From positions 66,473,916-66,537,915 of the forward strand of contig CM049315.1 in assembly GCA_026874595.1 (NCBI GenBank): a stretch of DNA of 64,000 nucleotides, written 5' to 3'. The notes under the pieces are model-generated. The model was not told the origin of the DNA. It did no database searches and worked only from the letters and a program-made list of their open reading frames with translations. The stretch's first letter is position 1. Every line of letters begins with the position of its first letter. The DNA is from Sipunculus nudus. Its lineage: Eukaryota; Annelida; Sipuncula; Golfingiida; Sipunculidae. Below are positions 47,096 through 59,657 of this stretch, piece after piece. The translations under genes were made by a program, and so were the position numbers.

Positions 47096-49155
47096 GCTAA
47101 GCCCCACGAAGGTTTAACCATATTATCCAAAGACATTTGATGGAATAATAGTTGTGGAGCAGAAACCCATATGTTTTTTTATGTGAATAATGCCTCAAAA
47201 TATACCTCTTTAAATTGCATATTTAAAACTTTCTTTCAATACAGGAGGCATTATATATATCAAGGTTTTCATATCGTGGGCACAGAGAAACACTGGGGAG
47301 GAAACGTTTTAGAAATTTATCATGCGATTAGACTACAGGTGTTCTGATTAATGTATTGACAATTGATTTCAACATATTTTTTTTTAATTTCAATGTCTTT
47401 AATCCCCCGATATTACCAACGATATTACCAACATATATAATGGGTATGTAATAAAGAGTGTGATCATGCAGTAGAGTGGTTCCAAATTAAGGAATGAACC
47501 TTTACCAGAGATCTTCCATTGTTTCTCGAATTCAAGAAGAGCGGCGCAGATTGCCCAATTTAACACTAAATTTCTTGCACAGCATCATCGGCCTCCGTAG
47601 CTGCATGGTCAACGGTTTCACCAAATAATTTATAAGTAATAGGACAGTAGCAGAAAAACGAGTATTTCCGATGTTCCCACGCACTGACTGTCTTTCAGGC
47701 ATTGCTGTGCCTTAGGATTTACATTTAATACATAATTTCAACCACGTTCAAGATAAATCCATTGTGCCGTTACCTACATACATATATATATGGTCATTTG
47801 AAACAGTTATTCTTAAATTATATATTCCACTGCCCATCTCAATATCATTCGAATACGTTCTAAGCGTATCTTATAACCATCTGCTGTGGCATTCTGGTTT
47901 TCCTATGCACGCCTCATATTCTGGTCGATGCAGAACTGATAGTACTTTTTTTTATTATCATCCGTGGAAGTGGCATCTAAATCTTGAAGTGCTTGGTCCC
48001 GATTACCCGACATTATGCTACGGGGTTCTTAAAGATACATGTATTTGAATTCGTCAGATGCCATTTACATGTACACACTTATCATTTTTACTGACCGCAC
48101 TAGTATGACCCTGTGCACGTGCAGATGTGTTGTGTCCTTTCGTTGGCCACCCTTCTTTTGACAGGGCAGCATATTTTTCTGTTTAACTCTTTTAATCTTT
48201 TTGTGACAATTACAATTATAGCTTAACTATTCCCGCCCATATTCAGGTAAACTCCAAAGATATTCAGACAAAGGGCTTCTACTGAAGCCCCTCGAAGTGT
48301 ACCAGGCGTCTAGAATAGTTAAATCAGGATCAACAAGGCTGTTTTAATCTTTCTTTTTTTTACTAACCATACAAATTGGTTTCAAAATGTTTTTTTCGCA
48401 TTAATACTGTTGACGATTAATACTAAGCAATAAAGCAGCAGAGAATCAGTAGTATGTGAAATATGTAACACGTACATCAATATCATGTTTAAAGGGGTCC
48501 AATCACCTATATGACCTTTATAAACTTAAGGTAATTCCTTGGAGATTTTAAACAAAATAGTCCAGAAAACGCACACAGGCTGCTTGTTTTGTTTATATCA
48601 TCGTATTTATAATATGTGGTGGTCCGCCAAAATAAAACAACAATTTAACAATGGCATCAGACAGCAAGTCACATAGCCGAGAGTATTGCAAATGGCGTTT
48701 TGCAACAAATAACCTTTCTGCCCCTGCATATATGCCACATACCATGTTAGGTTACATATTTCCCCTTTTGTCATCACTGCTGTGTTTACATACAAGTTGT
48801 TGATCAGCAAATTCATACATCCTTTACAGAGGTATTATTAGAATTAAAAAAACAGAATTAGCTTTAGATCATTAATTTATTCACAGAGAAGCCAGAAATC
48901 CCAACATCTCTTTAAAAAAGGAGGTGAATGGGCACCTTTAAGGTCCATTTGAAACCATATGACAGTATTTTAGTGTTATGTATTTTAATATCGTCCCTAT
49001 GATATCTTATTCTGCCAAGACAATTATTAATACTGTTGACTATTTGAAAACTGTTTTTCATAATATATGACAGCGTAGTACCCAAGATGTCAAATGTTAT
49101 TCTTAAGATTAAAGGTTGGTAAATAAGTTTGACCTTGACCTTGAATACCCACCAA
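46561..49155. other. Non-coding with (TA)n; no gene recognised
   Basis: (TA)n at 47051-47091. 47192-47222 resembles 40957-40990. The 94-codon ORF at 47764-48048 shows no recognisable domain. The rest is AT-rich, with 'gaccttgaccttg' near 49130. Confidence 0.5.
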
Positions 49156-52100
49156 GTAAGTAAGAGTTTATTCAGGAATAGAGGCCTCAGGCCCAAAGTT
49201 CCAACTGTACATTCATTTTGCCATAATATTAACAAACAAATACTTACAAACATGTGCATTCAAAGTTATATCAAATATAAATAAATACTTGTGATTCTGT
49301 AAGATAGAAAGAACATTCCTAAGAGAGAATAAAAAAAAAAACAAAAAAAAACCAAACAAACATAATTAAAAATTCTCCCATGTATTACAAAGTGGTACTA
49401 TAAAAATATCAATTATCTAATATTTTTTGTCTTTTTATAAAACCATAGTGAACAAAGGCTGCTAAATTTGAAATTTCTAACAGATTTTCCAAATTGAAAA
49501 TTCTTTTAAAATTATATTCATCAGGCTGTAGCATATCATTTCTTAAATATTTCACACGTAGATCATTATACAAAGGGCATTCTAACATAAAATGACATTC
49601 ATCAGTATTTGCATATTCTTTCTTCACTATCAATTCCTTTATGTCGACCTGATTCTACTGCTAATTCATGGTTGCTACATCTCAATTTGGCGAGTGCCTT
49701 GTAATATTTTTTACAAGGTACACATAATAAATACTTTTCTACTGTTAACAATGATTTGAAAATTCCATAAAAATACAATTTATTACTGGAGTTAATATCA
49801 TTATGCCAATCTTGTACTGCCATGTCTTTTACTCGTTGCTTAAACTGTTCAATAAAAATATTTATATCTCCCTCATATTCTATCATCCACACATAACCAA
49901 ATCCTGCCTGAAATAGTAATGTTCTAATATAAGTGGCCAAATTAATTTTCCATTGTTGTCCATCTTCCTTAAATACATATATAACTGCTTTGGGTATCTA
50001 TTGTCTTCCATGTGAATAATTTTAAACCAGTATTTTATACAACGAACCACATATGTAACAAAAAGAGGAAATCTGCCACAATCACCTAAAGCTGCTGCAT
50101 TTGGAGTGTTATCACCTACACCAAGAACATACTTACAAAACTTATACTGTACTCTCTCTAGTATTTCAATTTTAGAATGACCCCAGATCTCACTTCATAC
50201 ATTAAAATTGGTGCTACCATACCGTCAAACAAATTAAAAAGATGTTTCACAGATACTTTCTTATACCTTACATTAAAATCCCTGATAATACTTATAGCTT
50301 TATTTGCCTGCATTGCTTGCTGTTGGTGGGTCCTAGTACATGATAATTTTGAAGTTAAAGTGATCCCCAGATATTTATAGTGGGACACTTCATCCAATTT
50401 ATGGTTGAACAAATACCATTTTTCATTATTCCTTAATATACCACCTCTTCTAAACACTATTATTTTTGTTTTGTCCATGTTTATATTTAATCCATATCTT
50501 ATACAAAATTCCTGCAGATGATTAATTTGTTGTTGTAGTCTCCCAACTGAATCTCCAAAATTAACTATATCATCAGCATACATCAAGGTCATAATATTAG
50601 GTAGCTCTTCATTTATGAAAATTCCTTTACAATCAGAGTTGCACAAAGTATTACAGTATTCATCAATAAATATAGAAAAAAGTAGAGGACTTACCATACA
50701 ACCCTGTCTTGTTCCAACTGAACAAGGGAAATAACTTGTGATTCCCTTGTCTGTAATGACACATGATTGCATTTTGGAGTACATTGATCTAATTACTTTA
50801 ACTATCCTACCATTTATGTTTTGTTTTAAAAGTAAATACCACAATACATCATTGAACAGAATCAAAAGCTTTGCTAAAATCTACAAATATAAAATAAAAC
50901 CTTCCCTTCCTTTTGCATAAATACTTATGAGCAAGGCTTGCAGAACAAAAGCATGATCTATGGTGGTATATCCTTTTCTGTATCCAGCTGGTGCTTCTGA
51001 TAATAGATTCTGGGTTTCAACATATTCATTCAACCTGTTATATAAGACTTTTGAGAATATTTTCCCTAGGACATTCAATAAAGAAATACCTCTATAATTT
51101 TCTGGGTGATTCATTGGACCTTTTTTATGTAAGGGCAATATTATTGCTCTGCTCCAATCATCTGGAAATACACCTGAATGTAATATACTATTAAATAATG
51201 TTTCTATTAAGGGTAGAAGGTGAAATAAAATGTCTTTAATTATTTCTAAAGAAAAGCCATCTGGTCCGGGGGATTTTCCCCTTTGCATTTGATCTATAGC
51301 ATTTGTTATTTCAAAATTAGTAATATCAGAGTTTAAAACCTCGCACTCATGTTGTTCAATGTAATTTTTGTTAAAAAAGCTGATAAAGCCATCCATTCTG
51401 TCTCCAGGAATCTCAGTTTTACAGTTATTTAATAGATCTTTGAAGTAAAAGTACCATTGAATAGGTTCTATATTTGACATAGTCTTAGATCTCTTAAAAT
51501 TCTGTACATATTTCCAAATGTCATTATTATTTTTGGATTGTAAGGTTTCCTTTAAAGTATTTTGTTGGTACATTTCCTTTTTTGTATTACACAAACATTT
51601 AAAGGCATGTGTTTTTCTTTTGTAATCATCCAAATCTTCTGTTCTCCCAGATTTTCTGTAATTTGTTAGAGCATCCATTTTTTTTTTTTTTGCAATACCA
51701 CAGTCTTCATCCCACCAGATTGGTTGGGATAATTTAGTGGAATTATTTTGGTATGGCCTGCCAGTAGTTATTGTATAAATTATCCTATTTAAGTTCATAA
51801 CTGCTTCGTTTACATCTAAGGTAGCAGCATTTTTGAAGTCTTGGACATATTTAACACACACATCTTGTCCAAATATGCTATTAATAGCACATAAGTCATT
51901 GGATTTTAGTTTGTACTTGATCCACGGTGCAGTTTCAATTGTCTTACTAAATTTTTTTAAAACCTGCTTTTAACATATAAGTACATTGTACAGGAAAGTG
52001 ATCTGATAATTCCATGTTTAGTACAGAAAATGAACTTGTACTTTTAAATAACTCAGAGCTCACAATTATGTAATCAAACTCTGTCCTGAGTGTGTTACAC

Positions 52101-52310
52101 AAGTATATTCACCTTCTGTGTCTGGAAAAACCTTCCATTAAGAACATGAATCCCTAATTCACAGCATAACTGTTGCAGGCTAAAACCAAACTTATTAACC
52201 TTATTGTCTCTGGAGTTTCTACTCATATTAAATTGGTCTGTTGGATATGCATGATCAAGTCCAATATATTTAAGATCATCAAATTCAATGTAATCTAGCA
52301 TATTTCCCTA
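49156..52310 (-). mobile_element. LINE-E: 5'-truncated APE-type LINE with TTAC-type tail
   Basis: Best preserved element in the window. From 52301 downward: last part of the endonuclease, linker, complete RT, long C-terminal region with a Cys/His motif, stop at 49409, then a 3' region ending in CTGAATAAACTCTTACTTACTT (49177-49156). A TTAC repeat rather than poly-A at the 3' end, together with the protein wording (SPGPDGF, YRGISLLNVLGK, RTHQQQAMQANKA), separates it from the L1/Tx1 copies and points to the CR1/Jockey/I side of LINEs. The exact clade cannot be fixed without a tree. Confidence 0.85.
49409..52301 (-). pseudogene. ORF2 of LINE-E (endonuclease end, RT, C-terminal zinc motif)
   Basis: Order on the minus strand: endonuclease with NKFGFSLQQLCCELGIHVLN (52095-52301) and MELSDHFPVQC (~51990); linker WWDEDCGIAKKKK; RT from GKSPGPDGFSLEIIKD (~51260) through ILPLHKKG and NPxNYRGISLLNVLGK-type blocks (50881-51861, 326 codons open); FVDFSKAFDSV at the frame break (~50870); GTRQGCMVSPLLFSIFIDEY, LMYADDIVNFGD and DKTKIIVFRRGG (50158-50865). 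The C-terminal ERICKYC...HFMLECPLY motif is split between 49602-49940 and 49409-49633. Only about five frame breaks in 2.9 kb, so decay is moderate. Family role is target-primed reverse transcription. Confidence 0.85.
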
Positions 52311-52612
52311 ACCCTAACCTTTGGACAGCTCCTGGAGAAGATGTTAATACCAATGCACATTCAAAATCTTATAAATCGATCCAATATTAAAAATTTTGTT
52401 TCGATAGTTACAATATCAAAGCAGTATCTAAGCATTTTTATTATGATTGCGGCCATCTTGGATTATTTTGGGGGTCAGGGGGTTGATAAAATTTGTTACC
52501 TAACTTTTTCCATCAGCTTACACCTAAATGAAGTGAAAACAAGTGCTATCTCAATTTCGGCATTAAATTCCTACGGGATTGATATTTTGCTACATGAGCG
52601 ACTACACTAAGA

Positions 52613-53250
52613 GGGCTACAGACGTCAATCGTGCATCAGAAGACGACAAAGTGGGATCAGGAATTCAATGTCAGGTCATGTGAATACTATCTTGGGAACA
52701 TCAGGAGCCCAATTGCGACAAGGGCCGTCGCTCATTATTTAAAATCACGGAATGTTAAATGAATATTTGTGAAGATTTAACCAGGCAAAGGCCAGGGAAT
52801 ATGCGGAGCATATATCAAGGTTCCAGAAGATTCTATCGACTGTATATGTAACCGGCATATCTGGCCGAGAGGGATATGTATAAGAAACTGGTATCCTAGA
52901 AAACTTGGTAAAACAAGAATATTTACTGCCTCCTCTTCCAAGAAGCACAGGTCAAGTCATTTAAGTAATATGAATATATCACTAAATATTGCATGTTTTA
53001 ATGCCGAGGCATTATGCCCAGTGTAGCTTTTGTCAGTGAACTTGTGGAAGAACTTAATATTGATATTCTTGGAACAGATCATTGATAGACCATATGTAGG
53101 TGGTAATGATTTTCATCTATTTTAACGAGGTGTTATCTTGAGTGCCATGGAGGATAATGTATCCGATCACTTACCTCTAATGATGAAGATTGACCACAGA
53201 TCAGAATCAACGAGCTGCAATGGGCAGGGGATTGTGACCAGCACAGAATT
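52613..53250 (+). pseudogene. LINE-D ORF1 C-terminus and endonuclease remnant
   Basis: The frame beginning at the insertion edge reads YYLGNIRSPIATRAVAHYLK, then CGAYIKVPEDSID and HIWPRGICIRNWYPRKL, resembling the C-terminal domain of ORF1 proteins of some invertebrate LINEs (general recollection, not a search). It then passes to SLNIACFNAEALCP and VSELVEELNIDILG, the start of an AP-like endonuclease, and after a large internal deletion to the terminal box NVSDHLPLMMKID (~53155-53190). Several stops (e.g. after RNVK). The element stops at 53248 where LINE-F begins. Confidence 0.6.
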
Positions 53251-53439
53251 TTTTATTCATACAAGGAAACCATAATACAGCACACAATACACATCACATT
53301 AATACAATACATGGACATAATACATTTTAAGCATAAGGATATCAAAAACAAACAGAGACGAAACGCAAAAGGATCTAGTATGCTTTGATGTATACTGCAG
53401 TAAAAAAACCATCATACATCAATTAATTTAGGGTTTCTA

Positions 53440-56400
53440 TCAATAATTTCGTTTTATTTCGCTGGAATGAAATCTTGCTTTTCTTTTTTTTTTTGCAATG
53501 AGTTCTTCAGTTTCATATTTGTTGGTCAAGTAAAGTTTAAAGAAGGAGAAGGATTGTTTAGAATTTTTACATCTCAAAACAAAAATGTAATGTTTCGCTA
53601 CGAACAGGATGATATCGTTACTGATATCTCCTGTATCATTGAATATTATGCACTTGGCTATAGCTTGCAGGCCAATAAAGAAAACAGAGAGTAAATTCGA
53701 CCAAAATCTTTTTGTCTCCGTGCAGTACCAAAATAAATTTAGCAGGTATTCCACTTGTTCACCACAAAAGGTGTATAAATCTGTTTCTTTAATACCTAGA
53801 TTATACAGGAAATCGTTCAATGAAAGTCTCCTATGTAATAAGCGGAACTGGAAGTACTTTAGATGAAATTTAGATGCAACTGCTGTAACTGCTGATTGCA
53901 CCATAGAGTCATCGGATAAAACACCATTTCTGTTCTACTATAACACACAGTTGCTTTGAAATATAGCTATTTTATTAATACATAATATTATACTATAATA
54001 ATATTTACTTACGTTTTTAACCTTTACTAATTTATCAATGTTTGGTTCAAGGCCCGTGTTTTAATCGTGTATTTCCATTAATTTATGTTTTCATTTTAAT
54101 GGCAATACACTAAAGACACCTGCTTATTGGGTAGAGGCTGGAACTTATGAATGAAATCTGACCTTTTTTATTTTTAGTAAATTTGAGAGTGTTTTCCATG
54201 TCATATCAGCTATAATCTTGCAATCGACCTTAATCTTGGAGTTGTACCATATAATCTAGTGATCTAAATCTGAATCATTATCTTTAAAACTAAATTTGCT
54301 CAAATTTTCGATAACTTCCTTCCAAAATCACGGCAAATGCAAAGAAATATAGGAAAGAGCTTCTTTGTGCAGATTACTTCTAAACATTTAACCAATTTCT
54401 GGTAAAATGTGAGGTAAAAATGACTGTAAAATTTGTCTCCAGCCAGCCTTTTGAGGTGCAATTAATAGTCTCTTGGCCCATGATATTTTCATAGCTGAGT
54501 GATGTGACGTGATGTATGGTGCATTTAGGCCACCATTATCTCTCTTATTTGTCATTACTTTTCTTTTTATTTTGTCGTCCCTGTTGCCCCATATGAAATT
54601 AATACTGAGACTATCAATTTCCTTTAAAAAATCGTTACCTGGGAGGGAAGCATATCAAAAACATATGTTAAGGGTGATAATGAACTATTTTAAGAAAACA
54701 ATTTTACTTATAGGGAGTTATTTTTTGCTTTGACTATTGATTAATACTTTCTTTGATCATGTGTAATTTTGGAGCATAATTTAAACGATATAAGTCCTCT
54801 GGTTTACAGGTATTAGTTAATGTAAGTCCTGATATAGTTCAGGATTTTTTTTACTATTTCAGTCCCATATCCAAGATTTCCTGTTTTCCTGAATTATGAT
54901 CCCCGATAGGCATAACTATAGTTTTTTTTCAACATTAACTTTAAGTCCGCCTACCATCTCGAACTTTTTTAAAGTCGTTAATGCCGCTGAGATAATTTGG
55001 ACTCCATCAAATATAAAAAAAATATATAAAGAAATATATTATCGTCCGCATATTGCGTGAGCTTATATTTTACCCCACTTGCAAATATACCGGATATATT
55101 ATAGTTTTGTCTTATATTATTGGGAAGTAATTCTGTAGCGATAACATTTAGATAAGGTGAGAGGGGACATCCCTGTCGAACTCCTCTTCTAATTAAAAAT
55201 ATTTTAGTTACTAATATGTAATAGAAACTCAAAAGAGAAATCGGTCTCCAATTTTTAAGTAATTCTTTATCTTTCTTTTTCTTAGGAATTAGGGAAAGAA
55301 TACCCTGACGTTGTGTTATACCAAGGCATCCTTTATTATAGGCTGCATTATATTCTTCAATTCAGTACGTTTTAATATCGTTCCAAAAGGTGATATAAAA
55401 TTCAATGGAAAGTCCGTCCGTTCTTGGTGTTTTGTTTCTAAGACAAGTGTCCAGACACTTTTTAAGTGCAATTTCATGTACAGGTTTGTCTAAAACATAC
55501 GCATCCGTGTCTGAAAGATGTGGAATGCCCGAGCAATCTACGAATTCCGGCGGATTAAGTATTTCATTTAAACTATACAATTTCTGGTAAAAGTCTTTTT
55601 GTGCTTCTAAAATGTCATTTTGATTTGTAATGTTAAGCCCATTAACATTTAATCTGCTTATTTTTTTCAAAAAAATTTCCTTTCTGCATATTTAAGAAGT
55701 ACTTCGTTGGCTTTTCTCCATGTTCATAGTATCTAGATTTAGCCCTAAACATTGCCTCTCTTGCTTTCCGTTCAATTTCTCTTTCTAGTTCATCGTTTAT
55801 TTTAAGAAACTTTTCCTGTAAGGACTGATTCAGTGGATCTAATTCAATTTGTTTCTTTATATATTGCGTGTCTTTTTCTAAATCAGATAATAATGTTTTT
55901 CTTACTTTAATCGCATATGATATGGAGCTACCCAGCATGTTACATTTTACAGCTTACCATCTCAAACTCTTTTCCGCGCTCCTGTTATTCCTTTTAGTAT
56001 TTTCTATGCATTGTTGTATATCAGACACGTAATAAGCGTCTGATAATAACAGACAATTCAGCTTCCAGAATCCTGGTCCTCTTAAATTACCAATACACTT
56101 AATAAACATCGTAATAATTCAATGGTCTATTTTATATCCGGGTTCAATTTAACACTTAGAAACTGTATCGCTTAAAGTTTCGGACACCAAGATAAAATGT
56201 AACGTGCATTTTACTGCAGCTGGGGAAGATCTCGACCATATGAACTGTTTTTCGATTGGGTGTTTCCTTCTCCATATATCAGCTAAACTAGTATCATTCA
56301 TCCATTTTTAACAACAGCTTGCGCTTTAATGTTAGTAGATTTCTTGCCCCAAGTTTTATCATAATCCAAATCTAAGACAAGGTTAAAACCTCCCCTAGAA

Positions 56401-56828
56401 CTCTCTTGTCGTTAGGGATATTTTCAGTTAATTCAAATAAATGTTCAAAAAACGGTGGAGAGTCTTCGTTTGGTGCATATACATTTACCAATGACAGCCG
56501 TAAGTCATTTACTATGATTTCCAGAATAACAAAGCGGCCGTTAGGATCTATTATCTGTTCATTTACATCAACACTTAAGCTATTTGTAACTAATATACTG
56601 CAACACCTAGCATTATTAGTGCCGTGACTAAAAACCCTTGATGTCCCCATTCTGCCGCCCCCCCCCCCCCCCCCAATAAGGCTCTAACTCTGACGTACTG
56701 TGTTTCTTGCATACAGAAAGCTCTTTGTCTACTAAAAATTTATAAAATAATTCCTTTCTCTTTAAAAGGTCCCTCACATTAATATACAGATTTATATTTG
56801 AAGTAACCTTCAGCAGAGCTACTTGCAA
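53440..56828 (-). pseudogene. ORF2 of LINE-F (endonuclease, RT, C-terminal region)
   Basis: Endonuclease start VRDLLKRKELFYKFLVDKEL (56628-56828, broken by a poly-G near 56660) and LSLVNVYAPNEDSPPFF (56372-56650). Linker with AKSRYYEHGEKPTKYFLNM (55642-55938). RT with RTDGLSIEFYITFW (55362-55670), RRGVRQGCPLSPYLNV and QYADDNIFLY (54978-55232). L1-type segment NFIWGNRDDKIKRKV and ISWAKRLLIAPQK (~54450-54600). C-terminal FQFRLLHRRLSLNDFLYNLG and the YTFCGEQVEYLLNLFWYC zinc-type motif (53440-53904). Numerous frameshifts; the 53440-53904 piece remains open for 154 codons. Confidence 0.8.
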
Positions 56829-56849
56829 ACAATTTAAATGTAACGCTTC

Positions 56850-57535
56850 TAAAACTGTCGAAGGACAATCTCAGCTTACGATTAAACTGCTAGAGTATTT
56901 ACTCATATACACTAAAAATACTTATAGTAACAATGGTATTGGGGGCTGCATATATAAAGTATTTGACCACTGCATTATTAAAGTTACTGTGAGAGGTGTG
57001 CTAAAAATCTGATTACAACTATTAGAGTTTAAACCATCCATATTCTGCAGAGATTAAATAGATAAACACATAAATATCAACATCAATATGACATTAAAGC
57101 CTGAAGCTACATAAGAAACAAAACATTAACACAACACGAATTAATGTAGTTCCCGCATTCCACTTCCAGCAATGTTACACAGTGTAATCCAATCAAAAAT
57201 TTAGAATCAGCTGAAGGATCGGGAAGAAAATTAATATATTTAATACCCAAATTATCTAAAGAACATAAACATTACTTTCTGGTCCATATAAATATAACTA
57301 GATGTGGTCGGACAATGGTCCTCAGAGGGCCCCGCGTTTCTGCTAGTGCTGGACTTGTTTACATATGGGTGAAAAAAATAAGTTAAATTTGAAAAATATG
57401 ACAAACAGGAACAGTTTTTTATCCATATGCATGAGGGAAAATATCCTACTGGATCAAATGATATTAAAGAAGATATGTCTGAAATAATATGTGCAATAGA
57501 AAATCACCAAATGTAGTCTGTTAACCATATTTGAT
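56850..57535. other. No gene recognised
   Basis: AT-rich sequence between the LINE-F ORF2 start and the tandem repeats. Confidence 0.4.
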
Positions 57536-58500
57536 TTTGAGCAAGTCTGTAATTCAATAGGTCTGGAGCCCTCATAGGCACCAATGATCCCTGTGAAATT
57601 GGGAAAGCTGCAGTAGGTTGTTGTTGAGTTATTGCGTGCGAAAGAAAATCAACGATTGGGCTCTGGCGTGCATATTGTATTTCCAACAGTTCTGTAATTC
57701 AACAGGTCTGGAGCCCTCATAAGTACCAATCATCCCTGTGAATTTGGGAAATCTGCATTATGTTGTTGTTGAGTTATCACGTGCGAAAGAAAATCAGCGA
57801 TTGGGCTGTTTCGGCCATATTGTAATTCCGACAGGTTTGTAATTCAATAAGTCTGGAGCCCTGATAGGCACAAATCATTCCTGTGAATTTGGGAAAGCTG
57901 CAGTAAGTTGTTGTTGAGTTATTGCGTGCAAAGAAATTCATTGGGCTTTGGTGGCCATATTGGAATTCAGACAGATCTGTAATTCAGTAGATCTGGAGCC
58001 CTCATAGGTACCAATCATCCCTGTGAAATTGGGAAAGCTGCAGTAAGCTGTTGTTGAGTTATCGCGCGCGGATAAAAATCAGCGATCAGGCTGTGGCTGC
58101 CATATTGGAATCCATGGCTGGGTCTCCGCTGCTGGGATCGGTAGAGGGAATGCGGGTTGCTTCTGGCTTTGTGGCTGTGGATGCTGTGGCTTTCTAACAA
58201 GGACAACAACCCAGGAGAGAGGATGGCGCCCTCTACCGCTCCCTGCTTGGCTTGGCGTGACACTGCGACTGTTGGCTCGGAGAACATGCTTAAGGAGCGC
58301 ACAGGGCTGAGGTCTTGACCGCAGCAACCTGTAGCTGCTCGATGAGCGTATACTTCTTTTGGCTGGCTGGAATCCTGTCAGGTCTATTTTTCAATAGGTC
58401 TAAAGCCCTCATTGGTTCCAATCATCCCTCTGAATTTGGGAAAGCTGCAGTATGTTGTTGTTGAATTATCGCGCGCGAAAGAAAGTGTCACTGACGGAAG
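57536..58500. repeat. ~140-bp decayed tandem repeats within LINE-F
   Basis: Five units share 'gtctgtaattcaataggtctggagccctcataggcaccaat(c/g)atccctgtga', 'ttgggaaagctgcagta' and 'gttgttgagttat(t/c)gcg(t/c)gcgaaag', with 'ggccatattgga' spacers. They start near 57544, 57693, 57834, 57975 and 58379. Between units 4 and 5 a ~250-bp GC-richer block (58110-58370) with no partner is inserted. Confidence 0.85.
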
Positions 58501-58535
58501 GACGAACGGACGGAAGTACGGAAGGACGGAAGGAC
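58480..58535. repeat. GGAC/GGAAG low-complexity tract
   Basis: gacggaaggacgaacggacggaagtacgg..., followed by 'caccgcttgtcaagcggggccc'. A similar tract occurs at 61374-61408. Confidence 0.8.
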
Positions 58536-58615
58536 ACGGTGATCACTATAGTGCACCGCTTGTCAAGCGGGGCCCTTATTATTTTTACCGTCCAACTGGA
58601 AAGTCGTTAACGATT

Positions 58616-59657
58616 TTAGGCCTCAAATACCTCCAGAGACACCTCATTTTCGTCGTGTACACACAGTAACGCCTCGGCCCCAATGCTCTCTTGTTCTATG
58701 CTTTCTCTGTCTGTGTTACGCCTGGGTGCTCCTTGCTGCACATCTCTTAATTCTCCTGAATTGGCGCTTTGCGGTTTTTCTTTTGAGGAAAACTCGCTGG
58801 CCTTTGTGTCCTCCATTTAAACCTATCGTCCGTCAATGTAAAGCTTACCCCACCAATAATCGCAATTTCAGGCCGTCTGTGTGTCCGTTGCAATTGCTTT
58901 TGAGCCTTACGTTTGAGTAGAAAATTCTCTTTTGTCAGATCTTAAACTTTCATTGTTTTTTCAAGTTCTTTCAAGCATTTTCTATCAGGGCCTTTCTTTT
59001 GGTCAGCTGTGCAGTCGAACAATAATTTGTTTATTTTGCCTGGTCTCTTTCGTCCTGTCCTCTGCGCATTCTGTATAAGGGTAATAGCCTGTTCTTTATT
59101 TTCAACTAGCAGCAGTCTGTTTTGTGAAATTATGTTACCCACAATATCTATACAACTGTCTCCTTTGTGCTCTCCCACGAAGCTAAACGGACATTGAACT
59201 CTCTGCTGTGCCTCTCCATGTTTACAATCTTTTCCCAAAGCGTAGTCTCTAAGTTTGCCGTTTGTTTCTCCGGGGACCTATTTTCATTTAACAGAAAATC
59301 CATATCCTTCCTCAAATTCTTATTTTCTTGGAACACCTGCTCGAGTTTTTCTAGCTTGCTGCTAGAAAACCCAGCACATTTCTCAAGTTTATTTACAGTA
59401 GATGAAAGTTTGTTAATTGTTCTTTTTAGAGGCACCCCACCTGTTTTAATATGGCTTACTTTTGTCTGGAGAGTTTCTTTAAATGATTCAAAAGCTGCAT
59501 TGATATTGTCATGTAAAGTTTTGCATTCAGCTTCCATGACAGATTTAACAGTTGCCTGAATGTCCATGGCCGCTTGGCCCGCTTGGTCAGCTCCTGCCTG
59601 GTTCGTCTTGCCGACCGTCAAATATTGCTCCAAATTGCCCTGAGACTTTTCAGCCAT
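58616..59657 (-). pseudogene. ORF1 of LINE-F (coiled coil plus RNA-binding core)
   Basis: Start ATG at 59657 (MAEKSQGNLEQYLTVGKTNQ). Residues ~60-150 are a heptad-rich, Leu/Lys/Glu coiled coil ending in VNMERHSREFNVRL, the transition seen in L1-type ORF1 proteins. A frameshift near 59160-59200 leads to the frame of FVGEHKGDSCIDIVGN and ALIxNAQRTGRKRPGK-like sequence (58942-59238). A further frame (58616-58816) may supply the C-terminus. Known role: trimeric RNA chaperone of LINE RNPs. Broken by at least two shifts. Confidence 0.75.

Larger units (their letters stand above)
44908..52612. mobile_element. 7.7-kb insertion bounded by inverted repeats
   Basis: The ends are TAGTGTAGACG (44911) and, inverted, TAGTGTAGTCG (52609). 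Both flanks read AGA (44908-44910, 52610-52612), a possible 3-bp duplication. Beyond the ends ~150 bp are homologous in inverse: CCGTAGGAATTT(G/A)ATGCC, then gttaggtaacaaatttt, then ccaagatggccgc (44937-45058 and 52445-52585). It splits a LINE ORF1. The interior holds repeats and LINE-E but no transposase, so it is either a non-autonomous element expanded by nested insertions or two opposed MITEs. Confidence 0.6.
53249..59657 (-). mobile_element. LINE-F: L1/Tx1-like LINE split by tandem repeats
   Basis: Read from 59657: ORF1 (to ~58616), an interposed ~1.75-kb block of repeats, then ORF2 from ~56828 to 53440, and a 3' tail with AATAAAAAA on the minus strand at ~53249-53258. The tail abuts the LINE-D endonuclease box, suggesting insertion into LINE-D. 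Frame breaks throughout. Whether ORF1 and ORF2 belong to one copy is inferred from order, strand and style. Confidence 0.7.
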
